8,046 nt of DNA from Sulfurovum sp. (GCA_015661535.1 DQVY01000204.1:1-8046), one strand, 5' to 3'. Shown: positions 1 to 6,458, numbered from the stretch's first letter. Notes: generated by a model not told the origin, from the sequence alone. Program-made: numbers and translations.

Positions 1-83
1 GGTCTCACCACCATAGGTGTGACCTCCTTACTTGCATCTAGCGGCTTCCTGAATACATTGAGAAATTCTCGTCTTGATGCCAC
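1..83 (-). CDS. napF: NapF-like ferredoxin, N-terminal fragment (cut by window edge)
   Basis: Only the first 27 codons are present; the gene continues past position 1. Read from a GTG at 83-81, whose G is also the last base of the napB stop (TAGTG overlap), the protein begins MASRREFLNVFRKPLD and continues to MVVRP. The S-R-R-x-F-L-x-x-F-R start followed by an I/V-R-P segment is the usual NapF N-terminus, and napF directly after napB is a common Campylobacterota order. NapF is a cytoplasmic 4Fe-4S protein thought to help mature or activate NapA before Tat export; the cluster cysteines would lie outside the window. The S-R-R-x-F-L segment resembles a Tat motif but no hydrophobic stretch is visible behind it. 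An in-frame ATG at 14-12 has a far better Shine-Dalgarno (AAGGAGGT, 29-22) than the GTG, so the start is uncertain. Conservation of the upstream peptide favours the GTG. Confidence 0.72.
   Translation of the reverse strand, partial: MASRREFLNVFRKPLDASKEVTPMVVR
12..30 (-). promoter_or_regulatory. Internal Shine-Dalgarno plus in-frame ATG within napF
   Basis: On the minus strand AAGGAGGT (29-22) stands 7 bases before an ATG (14-12) that is in frame with the GTG-initiated napF. The ribosome-binding match is perfect, whereas the GTG at 83 has only a weak GAAGG upstream within the napB coding end. It may be a real alternative start, or a coincidence of the codons for S-K-E-V. Confidence 0.4.
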
Positions 84-1048
84 TATTTTACGCCTTCATT
101 CATAGTATCCATCAATGAAGAGTGTGCTTTAGCCTTATCATCACCATAATCTGGTCTGAAAGTATTTGCTACAGCCGCTTTCATTTTGGACTGAGGCGCA
201 TGACATTGTGTACAGTTAAAGCGTCCTTGATAGATCGTATCACTCTGTTTAGCCTTCACGGTCTTGATATCTGAAGTATTTTGAATATCATACCCTAAAA
301 CCTGCCCCTCTTTTACAACATAACCATCATTTAATGCCGTTCTTGGTCTATAGTTTTTAAAATGTGTTGGAGGAATAGGTGTGGACCCTACAGATGGTGC
401 CACTTCAGGCAAGTGACATCCTAAACACTGATTGTTCATTTTCGTGATAGGCAATAAGCCTTCAACTGAATGAGGGATCATCGGAGGTGCATCTTTATAG
501 GCTCTTTCAAACCGGGTAGAGGCACCTGGTGCAGGTCTGTCATAATCTGCTTTCTTCCCATGTGTACTTTTTTCACTGTAAAGGTCTGTTTTTCTCAGTC
601 CCATCGCCTTTTCTGAGATAGTATTTCTATTTCCTAAATCTTCTTGCTCTATGCGTACCTCATCGGAAGCATCTGCATTAAGATTCACATAATTTCCCCC
701 TGCTGCTGCTACAGCTGCTGCTGCTGCAAAGTCGGTAGCCTTTTCCGTTGTTGTTCCTGCATCGATTTTAATCAGTAGAGACATTGCTTCTATCTCTGAA
801 TCTTTCAGGTTTTGCACCTGATTGACCATGACACCCTTCAGTGAATCACCATAGGTACCATTCTTATACCCCTTGAGTGCATCCACTATCTCTTTGAGTG
901 ACATATCTTTCACCACTTTTGATTTTCCCATGGCTACTTTTTCAAAATTTTGACCATGACATCCGGCACATGCTGCGATACTCACCGCATATGCACTTGA
1001 AGTAGCCAATAAAGCACCAAGTGCTACTGTTTGTATTATTTTCTTCAT
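83..1048 (-). CDS. napB: Periplasmic nitrate reductase cytochrome subunit NapB with N-terminal cytochrome c domain (predicted triheme fusion)
   Basis: Electron-transfer subunit that passes electrons to NapA in the periplasm. Seen in the 321-residue sequence: a Sec signal peptide (residues 1-21, cleavage probably after S-A-Y-A); a class-I cytochrome c domain (about 22-98) with haem motif C27-A-G-C30-H31 and a likely distal Met at M74; an alanine-rich linker (about 107-118); then a NapB domain (about 180-321) with haem motifs C208-L-G-C211-H212 and C279-T-Q-C282-H283. The NapB hallmarks P-P-M-I-P-H (H193) and P-P-T-H (H229) supply the expected second axial histidines. Ordinary NapB is a diheme protein of roughly 150-200 residues, so the N-terminal 100 residues are extra. 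The start is set by AGGAGG six bases before the ATG. It is separated from napH by 53 bases containing a hairpin, and overlaps napF by one base. The NapB identity is firm; an independent role for the extra domain is inference. Confidence 0.93.
   Translation of the reverse strand: MKKIIQTVALGALLATSSAYAVSIAACAGCHGQNFEKVAMGKSKVVKDMSLKEIVDALKGYKNGTYGDSLKGVMVNQVQNLKDSEIEAMSLLIKIDAGTTTEKATDFAAAAAVAAAGGNYVNLNADASDEVRIEQEDLGNRNTISEKAMGLRKTDLYSEKSTHGKKADYDRPAPGASTRFERAYKDAPPMIPHSVEGLLPITKMNNQCLGCHLPEVAPSVGSTPIPPTHFKNYRPRTALNDGYVVKEGQVLGYDIQNTSDIKTVKAKQSDTIYQGRFNCTQCHAPQSKMKAAVANTFRPDYGDDKAKAHSSLMDTMNEGVK
701..727 (-). repeat. Interrupted trinucleotide (TGC/GCA) repeat in the napB linker
   Basis: Nine triplets, mostly TGC on the plus strand and broken by ACA-GC in the middle, encode the alanine-rich linker between the cytochrome domain and the NapB domain. 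The length is a multiple of three, so slippage would change linker length without breaking the frame. Confidence 0.6.
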
Positions 1049-1054
1049 TTGTTT

Positions 1055-1060
1055 CCTCCT
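1055..1060 (-). promoter_or_regulatory. Strong ribosome binding site of napB
   Basis: AGGAGG on the minus strand, six bases before the napB ATG at 1048. It is stronger than the sites of napG and napH and suggests that napB is translated independently of the genes before it. Confidence 0.75.
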
Positions 1061-1072
1061 ATAATATTCTTT

Positions 1073-1100
1073 TTGAAAATTGGCAAAGCCAATCTTTCAA
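1073..1100 (-). other. Intercistronic RNA hairpin between napH and napB
   Basis: Two bases after the napH stop (1104-1102), the minus strand reads TTGAAA-G-ATTGGC, then TTT, then GCCAAT-TTTCAA. This gives a 12-bp stem with one bulged G and a three-base loop. The hairpin is followed by A-rich sequence and not by a run of T, so it does not look like an intrinsic terminator. A role as a processing or 3'-end stabilising element that sets the napAGH to napB ratio is inferred. Confidence 0.6.
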
Positions 1101-1101
1101 T

Positions 1102-1941
1102 TCATTTCACTAAAGCTTCGTCTTTCGACTCAGTTTTTCTCTCTTTAGTAAATAACCGAATTCCAAATTCCAATGCATTGTCGTTGCACACATCCACACA
1201 TCTACCACAATTCGTACACTCTCCATCCGTCACAGAGACACTCTCTTTGTTCACCATATGCAAGACATGATTCTCAGGACAGACCACCTTGCAGTCCATA
1301 CAATTCGTACATGCTTCATGGTCATGTTTAACGCGTACAAGACTCTGACTTCCTATGATAGAATAGGCTGCACCTAAAGGACATACGTATCCACACCAGC
1401 CGTTCTTCACACCAAAGAGATCAAACAGGAAAATAGCCAATACCACAGATGCTCCCATACCAAAACCAAAGACTATGCCTCTTTGCATAATGGTAATAGG
1501 ACTCACTGCCTCAAAAGCAGCCACACCGATCAGCGCAGAGACAATGATCCCTACTGCCATGATCCAGTAGCGTGCCGACCGTCTTAAAAAACGGTAATTT
1601 ACCTCTTCTTTATCCAAATTAAACCTGCGTCTAAGCCAGTTAGCCAGGTCTGTTACCATGTTAATAGGACAGACCCAGGCACAAAATGCCCTGCCGCCTA
1701 TCACAAAATAGAACAAGGTAATGATCGCCGCACCAAGCAGGACATCTGCACCCAGGACAAAGCCGGTTGCCAACACTTGTACTGTGGTATACGGATCAGC
1801 CAAAGGTATCACACCAAAGATATATGAAGTACCGAAAGTACCGGACAAAATGTTCCAACCATAAGCATTCGCAGCAAAATAAAGAAACATAAGTCCTATT
1901 TGGGTTGTTCTTCGCAGAAGTAAGTATTTTATGTTTTTCAT
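1102..1941 (-). CDS. napH: NapH, membrane quinol dehydrogenase iron-sulfur subunit
   Basis: Membrane partner of NapG; the NapGH pair oxidises menaquinol and feeds electrons toward NapB/NapA, replacing NapC, which is absent here. The 279-residue protein shows about four hydrophobic membrane segments (roughly 12-28, 52-80, 125-147, 155-178). Two C-x3-C-P motifs, at C87/C91-P92 and C183/C187-P188, are diagnostic of the NapH/NosR/RdxA family. Two C-terminal 4Fe-4S ferredoxin motifs lie at C211-C214-C217-C221 and C242-C245-C248-C252. The length is normal for NapH. The ATG overlaps the napG stop by one base (TAATG), a sign of translational coupling; a GGAGG lies about ten bases upstream, inside the end of napG. 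No defect is visible. Confidence 0.96.
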   Translation of the reverse strand: MKNIKYLLLRRTTQIGLMFLYFAANAYGWNILSGTFGTSYIFGVIPLADPYTTVQVLATGFVLGADVLLGAAIITLFYFVIGGRAFCAWVCPINMVTDLANWLRRRFNLDKEEVNYRFLRRSARYWIMAVGIIVSALIGVAAFEAVSPITIMQRGIVFGFGMGASVVLAIFLFDLFGVKNGWCGYVCPLGAAYSIIGSQSLVRVKHDHEACTNCMDCKVVCPENHVLHMVNKESVSVTDGECTNCGRCVDVCNDNALEFGIRLFTKERKTESKDEALVK

Positions 1942-2765
1942 TAGTACTCAACCTCCATGTTCAAATAGTCACCTGCATCTTTTTTAGAAAGGTCTGTTGT
2001 TGTCTCTTGACCTTTTGCATCTTTTACACGCTCCTGGTCTTTTGTATCCCAGCCTTTCACATAATGGTCACCTGCTTTACCCTTGGCCACATCATTAGGC
2101 AAGACAAAGATCGCCGGCTCTTCTGTCACACAAGCCTGCTCACAAAGTCCACATCCGGTACAGGCATCGTCTTGTACAACAGGCAACAAATACGCATGTT
2201 TACCTGTTCTATCATTTTTTTGGTACTCAAGTGTAATGGCTACGTCCAAAAGAGGACAAGCCCTGTAACAGGCATCACACTGAATACCCCAAAATGCGAT
2301 ACATGACTCTTTGTGTACCACAGCTAAACCCATACTCGCTTTGTTAATGTCAAGTTCCTCTTTTTCATTTAAAAGGCTTGGCATATCTAAAGCACCTGAG
2401 GGGCAAACCGGCACACACGGAATATCTTCACACATATAACAAGGTACCTCTGTTGGTATAAAAAATGGTGTACCGATCAAAAGAGGGTCACCCCCTTTTG
2501 CCATTTGCAAAGTACCGGCTCTTTGTTTTCCTGTCTCTTTGTCTACATTTGTATCTCTGTTTACACACGCCTCTGCACAAAGACCACACTTGATACATGC
2601 TGCCAAGAAATCTTCTTCTTTCAGAGCACCGGGAGGTCTGAGTACCAAAGGTGAGGCTTTTACCGAATCGGTATACCCACTCCACAGCATTCCACCCAAA
2701 GCAGCCAAGCCTACACTCTGTACACTTGTTGCCAAAAAGTTTCTCCGACTGTTGGAATGTGCCAT
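1941..2765 (-). CDS. napG: NapG, periplasmic ferredoxin-type quinol dehydrogenase subunit
   Basis: Periplasmic Fe-S protein that takes electrons from NapH. The N-terminus S6-R7-R8-N-F-L followed by a hydrophobic stretch to about residue 37 is a twin-arginine signal, so it is exported folded with its clusters. Four 4Fe-4S motifs are visible: C57-C60-C63-C67, C109-C112-C117-C121, C155-C163-C166-C170 and C202-C205-C208-C212. Length (274) and cysteine spacing fit NapG/MauN. The spacing C-x2-C-x4-C-x3-C in the second and C-x7-C-x2-C-x3-C in the third motif is the family pattern. The start is fixed by AAGG seven bases before the ATG and by the Tat motif directly after it. Only two bases separate it from the napA stop, and it overlaps napH by one base, so napA-G-H is one tight transcription unit. 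Confidence 0.96.
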   Translation of the reverse strand: MAHSNSRRNFLATSVQSVGLAALGGMLWSGYTDSVKASPLVLRPPGALKEEDFLAACIKCGLCAEACVNRDTNVDKETGKQRAGTLQMAKGGDPLLIGTPFFIPTEVPCYMCEDIPCVPVCPSGALDMPSLLNEKEELDINKASMGLAVVHKESCIAFWGIQCDACYRACPLLDVAITLEYQKNDRTGKHAYLLPVVQDDACTGCGLCEQACVTEEPAIFVLPNDVAKGKAGDHYVKGWDTKDQERVKDAKGQETTTDLSKKDAGDYLNMEVEY

Positions 2766-2767
2766 TC

Positions 2768-5581
2768 TTATACCTTATAGAGCTTTACAGCACATTTTTT
2801 AAAGTCTGTCTGTTTTGACATAGGACAGGTCGCATCCAAACATACTTTGTTAATGAAGACTTTTTCATCAAACCATGGTACAAATACAAGCCCTTGCGGT
2901 ACACGGTTACGTCCTCTGGTCTCTACTCTTGCTTTGACTTTTCCACGACGTGAATCAACCCAGATGAGTCCACCCTGTTTAAATCCTTTTTTCTTCGCAT
3001 CTGCCGGGTGCATATAACAAAGCGCTTCCGGTACAGCACGGAAAAGTTCAGGTACTCGCATCGTCATTGTACCTGAGTGCCAGTGTTCGAGTACACGTCC
3101 TGTACATAACCAGGTATCATACTTGTCATCCGGCATTTCAGGAGGATCCATATATGGTCTCGCATAGATCTTCGCTTTATTTTTAAGCGATTTTTTGTTT
3201 TTGTCTTTAATACCTTTCAAGTCACCTTGTGCCAATGCTTTCGCCAATGTACCATAGAATGCAAAGTCTTTTGCCCCTGTCTCTTTAGCTGCTTTTGCCG
3301 CATATGGGTCATACTTCACATTAAAGCGCCACTGTGTCTCTTTCCCATCTACCACAGGCCATTTAAGTCCTCTTACTTTATGATAGACATCAAACGGTGC
3401 CAGGTCATGTCCATGTCCTCGTCCAAAGGAAGCATACTCTTCAAAAAGGTACTCATGGATCATAAATCCATACCCTTTCCACGGCTTACCATCGGAACCA
3501 AGTACATTTCTGCTGTCACCACGTGATTCTGTATCATCATAGCCTGCCTGAGGGAACTTGTTGGTCAACTTATATGATTTGGCTCTCTTGTTCGCAAATA
3601 AGATCTCATACATTGTTGTATTTTTGTTATACCCCATTTTCTTCGCATCTTTAATGATGTTTGGAAGTTTTTTTCCGTTTCGGAGTGTAGATTCTCCCCA
3701 AAGGTCGCCAACTGTAAATCGTTTAGAAAGCTCTACCCATTGCCAGGTATCGGACATCGCGTCACCTACAGGAAGTACTTGCTGTCTCCAATGTTGCGTA
3801 CGACGCTCTGCATTCCCGTAGGCACCCCATTTCTCATAGATCATCGCCGAAGGAAGTACAAGGTCAGAGACTTTTGCTGAAATACCCGGGTATCCGTCAG
3901 AAGTCACAATGAAGTTGTCCATCTCTCTTGCTGCCTTGATCCAGTGTGTTGCTGCTGCAGTATCTTGGTATGGGTTACATACATTGACCCATGCAAATTT
4001 AATAATACCATCTTCAATATCTCTATGGATCTTCATAATATGCTGGTTCCCTACAGGGTTAATGGTACCTTGTGGTACATGCCACCCTTTTTCAGTGATC
4101 TTTCTGTGTTTAGGGTTTTTAACCATCATATCTGCTGGAAGTCTGTGACAGAATGTCCCCACTTCTCTTGCCGTACCACAGGCCGAAGGCTGACCTGTGA
4201 GTGAAAATGCTCCAGAACCCGGTTTTGCCTGTTTATTTAACATAAAGTGGACATTGTATGCCAAGGTATTGACCCAGGTACCACGTGTATGCTGGTTCAT
4301 CCCCATCGTCCAGAAAGAGACCACTTTTCTGCCTTTTTCTATGTAAAGATCTGCCAATGCCTGAAGTTTTTTCTTATAAACTTCAATGTCCTCATTCGGG
4401 TCCCCTTTGGTAGTCTTCGCCGTATACTCCAAGGTATATGGTTCTAAAGACTTCTTATACTCTTCAAAAGAGATCTCCCAGTGTTTGAGTGTCCCTGCTG
4501 TATGTTTCATCGTATCACCCTCTTTGTACCCGTAAGGTGCCAATGCAGCTGCTTCTTTTGCCGAGACTTTTTTAGACATCTCTTTGGAAACGGTTTCCAT
4601 CTCTAATTTAGAGTATTTTCCATCTTTAAGAGATTTCTCTCCTTCTCTTCTCATACCAAAACCTATATTGACAGGACCTGCTGCAAACACCATATGCTGT
4701 TTTACAAAATCCCAATCGATGATCTTCTCAGCCTCATCTCTCATCACAATCTCACGCGCAATGTAGTTCCATAAAGTCAAATCTGTATTTGGAGAGAAAA
4801 TGATCTCAATATCGGCAAGGTCAGACGTTCTGTGTCTGTATGTAGAGATATTCACTACTTTGACTTTATCCGGATTAGAAAGTTTTCTGTCTGTCACACG
4901 CGACCAGAGAATTGGGTGCATCTCTGCCATATTTGACCCCCAGGAAACCACTGTATCAGTAAGCTCAATGTCATCATAACAACCACTTGGCTCATCGATC
5001 CCAAAGGTTTGGTAAAAACCGACCACCGCAGAAGCCATACAGTGACGTGCATTAGGGTCAATGGCATTGGAACGGAATCCTGCTTTCATCATTTTCTGGG
5101 CAGCATACCCTTCCATCACCGTATATTGACCCGAAGCAAAGACACCGACACCTTCTGGTCCAGATGCTTTCAGCGCTTTTTTAATATGTATTTCCATCTC
5201 GTCAAAAGCACGTTCCCAGGAAACTGCTTTGAACTTCCCCTTTTTATCGAACTCACCTTTGTCATTCATACGAAGCAATGGTGTTTTCAACCTGTCTGCA
5301 CCATACATGATCTTCGCATTAAAATATCCCTTAATACAGTTAAGTCCTCTGTTAACAGGCGCTGCAGGGTCACCTTTTACAGCAACGATACGCCCCTCTT
5401 TTGTAGCGAGCATGATTCCACAACCCGTACCACAAAAACGACAAGCCGCCTTGTCCCATCTCCACGTAGATTCAGCTTTGGCTGCTGCGGCCTGTGCTTC
5501 TTGGGGAACGGTTATTCCCACGGCACCTGCTGCGGCTACTGCTGCTGAATTTTTCAAAAAATCACGTCTATTTAATGACAT
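2768..5581 (-). CDS. napA: NapA, catalytic subunit of periplasmic nitrate reductase (Mo-bisMGD, 4Fe-4S)
   Basis: Reduces nitrate to nitrite in the periplasm with electrons from NapB. The 937-residue precursor starts with a twin-arginine signal (N4-R5-R6-D7-F8-L9-K10, hydrophobic to about 32). The 4Fe-4S cluster is bound by C47-x2-C50-x3-C54-x27-C82. The molybdenum ligand is C181 within N-A-R-H-C-M-A-S, and Q-H-T-R-G and S-L-T-G-Q-P-S-A-C-G-T segments of the cofactor pocket are present. The molybdopterin dinucleotide-binding domain occupies about 821-930 and ends in the family signature S-K-Q-T-D-F-K-K-C-A-V. It is about 110 residues longer than the E. coli enzyme; extra material lies near residues 300-400 and 735-820, as in other Campylobacterota NapA. 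First gene of the operon, with GGAGG four bases before the ATG and a regulated promoter upstream. No missing key residue is seen. Confidence 0.98.
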   Translation of the reverse strand: MSLNRRDFLKNSAAVAAAGAVGITVPQEAQAAAAKAESTWRWDKAACRFCGTGCGIMLATKEGRIVAVKGDPAAPVNRGLNCIKGYFNAKIMYGADRLKTPLLRMNDKGEFDKKGKFKAVSWERAFDEMEIHIKKALKASGPEGVGVFASGQYTVMEGYAAQKMMKAGFRSNAIDPNARHCMASAVVGFYQTFGIDEPSGCYDDIELTDTVVSWGSNMAEMHPILWSRVTDRKLSNPDKVKVVNISTYRHRTSDLADIEIIFSPNTDLTLWNYIAREIVMRDEAEKIIDWDFVKQHMVFAAGPVNIGFGMRREGEKSLKDGKYSKLEMETVSKEMSKKVSAKEAAALAPYGYKEGDTMKHTAGTLKHWEISFEEYKKSLEPYTLEYTAKTTKGDPNEDIEVYKKKLQALADLYIEKGRKVVSFWTMGMNQHTRGTWVNTLAYNVHFMLNKQAKPGSGAFSLTGQPSACGTAREVGTFCHRLPADMMVKNPKHRKITEKGWHVPQGTINPVGNQHIMKIHRDIEDGIIKFAWVNVCNPYQDTAAATHWIKAAREMDNFIVTSDGYPGISAKVSDLVLPSAMIYEKWGAYGNAERRTQHWRQQVLPVGDAMSDTWQWVELSKRFTVGDLWGESTLRNGKKLPNIIKDAKKMGYNKNTTMYEILFANKRAKSYKLTNKFPQAGYDDTESRGDSRNVLGSDGKPWKGYGFMIHEYLFEEYASFGRGHGHDLAPFDVYHKVRGLKWPVVDGKETQWRFNVKYDPYAAKAAKETGAKDFAFYGTLAKALAQGDLKGIKDKNKKSLKNKAKIYARPYMDPPEMPDDKYDTWLCTGRVLEHWHSGTMTMRVPELFRAVPEALCYMHPADAKKKGFKQGGLIWVDSRRGKVKARVETRGRNRVPQGLVFVPWFDEKVFINKVCLDATCPMSKQTDFKKCAVKLYKV

Positions 5582-5585
5582 CTTT

Positions 5586-5593
5586 CCTCCTTT
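5586..5593 (-). promoter_or_regulatory. Ribosome binding site of napA
   Basis: AAAGGAGG on the minus strand, four bases before the napA ATG (5581-5579). It supports this start, which also places the twin-arginine motif at residue 4. Confidence 0.75.
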
Positions 5594-5623
5594 AGGTAAT
5601 TGAGATAATAAATATACATAAAT

Positions 5624-5629
5624 AGCATA
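5624..5629 (-). promoter_or_regulatory. Predicted -10 element of the nap operon promoter
   Basis: TATGCT (4 of 6 to TATAAT) is where a -10 box should be if the perfect operator at 5652-5665 is centred at -41.5, which puts the transcription start near 5617 and gives a leader of about 36 bases. No TTGACA-like -35 is needed at a class II activated promoter, and none is seen. This is a prediction from geometry. Confidence 0.5.
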
Positions 5630-5631
5630 AC

Positions 5632-5652
5632 ACTATCGTGATAGTCTAGACT
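5632..5652. repeat. Two small palindromes between the nap operator and the -10 element
   Basis: ACTATC-GT-GATAGT (5632-5645) is a perfect 6-2-6 inverted repeat, and AGTCTAGACT (5643-5652) is a perfect 10-base palindrome that overlaps it and touches the FNR-type operator. They lie at about -15 to -35 relative to the predicted nap start site. They could be an operator for a second regulator or coincidence in AT-rich DNA. Confidence 0.4.
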
Positions 5653-5665
5653 TGATATATATCAA
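5652..5665. promoter_or_regulatory. Perfect FNR/DNR-type operator upstream of napA
   Basis: TTGATATATATCAA is an exact match to TTGAT-N4-ATCAA, the consensus for FNR, ANR and DNR regulators. Its centre is 77-78 bases before the napA ATG, and a plausible -10 lies at the spacing of a class II activated promoter. The regulator encoded just upstream has the E-x-x-S-R helix expected to read this sequence, so activation of nap by that protein (or by another FNR-family member) under low oxygen or nitrogen-oxide conditions is likely. Confidence 0.85.
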
Positions 5666-5714
5666 ATTATGATTGTTTAGGGGGAGAAGTTATCTCAGAC
5701 AGGGTAGATATAAT

Positions 5715-5776
5715 TAAGAGGTTTTTACTCTTAGATCATAAATTATGTGCTCTTATACAAATAAGATCAATCTAAG
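5715..5776. repeat. Weak nested inverted repeats in the 3' flank of the regulator gene
   Basis: CTTAGAT (5730-5736) pairs with ATCTAAG (5770-5776). Inside it lies TCTTAT-ACAA-ATAAGA (5751-5766), and TAAGAG (5715-5720) can instead pair with CTCTTA (5728-5733). The stems are short and AT-rich and no T run follows on the minus strand, so a conventional terminator is not supported. It may weakly mark the transcript end or allow read-through into nap. Confidence 0.3.
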
Positions 5777-5788
5777 TGATGAAAAATT

Positions 5789-6430
5789 TTATATCTTGTT
5801 GGTCGTAATAATTGTTTCTAAAACAGTTTTATCGAGAATCGTTAACTTATGATCTTTGATCGTAATGATCTCTTCTTTTTTTAATTTACTCAAAATACGT
5901 GAAAGGGTCTCGGGGGTCATGTTCAACATAGAAGCGATCTCATTATTTTTTAAACGTTCAAAAACACTTGCATTGGTATAAATGAGGTCTGCGATCTTTG
6001 CTTCTGATGAGTATACTGTCTCTTTATGCAGTAAGTTTGCAAGCAATTTCATACGCCGAGACAATGCCGTAATAAGTGCCAAAGAAAAATCTACATTCTC
6101 CAGACAATCATGAATTTTTTGCAAGGGAAGCAATCCAATAGTCCCTTCTGTGAGAAATTCACAGGATGCAGGAAAGGGGATAGACTCAAACGCAGCAAAA
6201 AGAGCTATGATCTCAGGTGCTGCAAAGTTATGCATATGGATCTGTGTACCCTTGGGGGTTGTTTTGTAAAGCCTTACCGTACCATCAAGCAATAAATGCA
6301 GGTAATCACTTTCATCCCCTTCATAAAACACAATACTTCCTTTTGTGTAATGTTTGACACTGATATGAAGCTCATTTAACTGTGCCTCAGTAAGTGTTGA
6401 AAAAAGTGGGATATCTTTGAGTCTATGCAT
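5789..6430 (-). CDS. CRP/FNR-family transcriptional regulator, DNR/NNR-like (no Fe-S cysteines)
   Basis: A 213-residue regulator with an N-terminal cyclic-nucleotide-binding-type beta-roll (about 1-115), a dimerisation helix (about 116-140) and a C-terminal winged helix-turn-helix (about 145-205). The recognition helix T-P-E174-T-L-S177-R178 carries the E-x-x-S-R residues that FNR uses to contact TTGAT half sites. Only two cysteines (C90, C108) are present and no N-terminal cysteine group, so it cannot hold an FNR-type 4Fe-4S oxygen sensor. This points to a DNR/NNR-like nitrogen-oxide sensor or another ligand, which is inference. It lies between the siroheme genes and nap in the same direction, with its own extended -10 and a perfect operator 10 bases before its ATG. 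AAGGA seven bases upstream supports the start. Likely targets are napA and itself. Which ligand it senses cannot be read from the sequence. Confidence 0.9.
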   Translation of the reverse strand: MHRLKDIPLFSTLTEAQLNELHISVKHYTKGSIVFYEGDESDYLHLLLDGTVRLYKTTPKGTQIHMHNFAAPEIIALFAAFESIPFPASCEFLTEGTIGLLPLQKIHDCLENVDFSLALITALSRRMKLLANLLHKETVYSSEAKIADLIYTNASVFERLKNNEIASMLNMTPETLSRILSKLKKEEIITIKDHKLTILDKTVLETIITTNKI

Positions 6431-6440
6431 CTGCAGATCC

Positions 6441-6454
6441 TTGATTTAAATCAA
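6441..6454. promoter_or_regulatory. Perfect FNR/DNR-type operator over the regulator's start site
   Basis: TTGATTTAAATCAA exactly fits TTGAT-N4-ATCAA. It lies between the predicted -10 (6464-6459) and the ATG (6430), covering about -2 to +12 and touching the Shine-Dalgarno AAGGA (6442-6438). A bound protein here should block transcription, so negative autoregulation is predicted. Confidence 0.83.
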
Positions 6455-6458
6455 GAAA

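Noticed and set aside
83..1048. napB as two separate genes (a small cytochrome c plus napB)
   Set aside because: One uninterrupted frame with a single signal peptide; no ribosome site or second signal peptide occurs at the domain junction.
1073..1100. Intrinsic terminator after napH
   Set aside because: The stem is good but no T run follows on either strand, and napB and napF continue in the same direction.
1905..2306. 133-codon plus-strand open frame across napH/napG
   Set aside because: Antisense to two well-supported genes; low-complexity hydrophobic and cysteine-rich product with no recognisable fold or start signal.
2488..2685. 65-codon minus-strand open frame inside napG
   Set aside because: It is in another frame of the same strand within napG, rich in arginine, and without a family signature; a frame shadow.
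5009..5548. 179-codon open frame on the plus strand opposite the start of napA
   Set aside because: It lies wholly antisense to napA, has a cysteine/histidine-rich composition typical of a shadow frame, and has no ribosome site. napA in the other frame has complete motifs.
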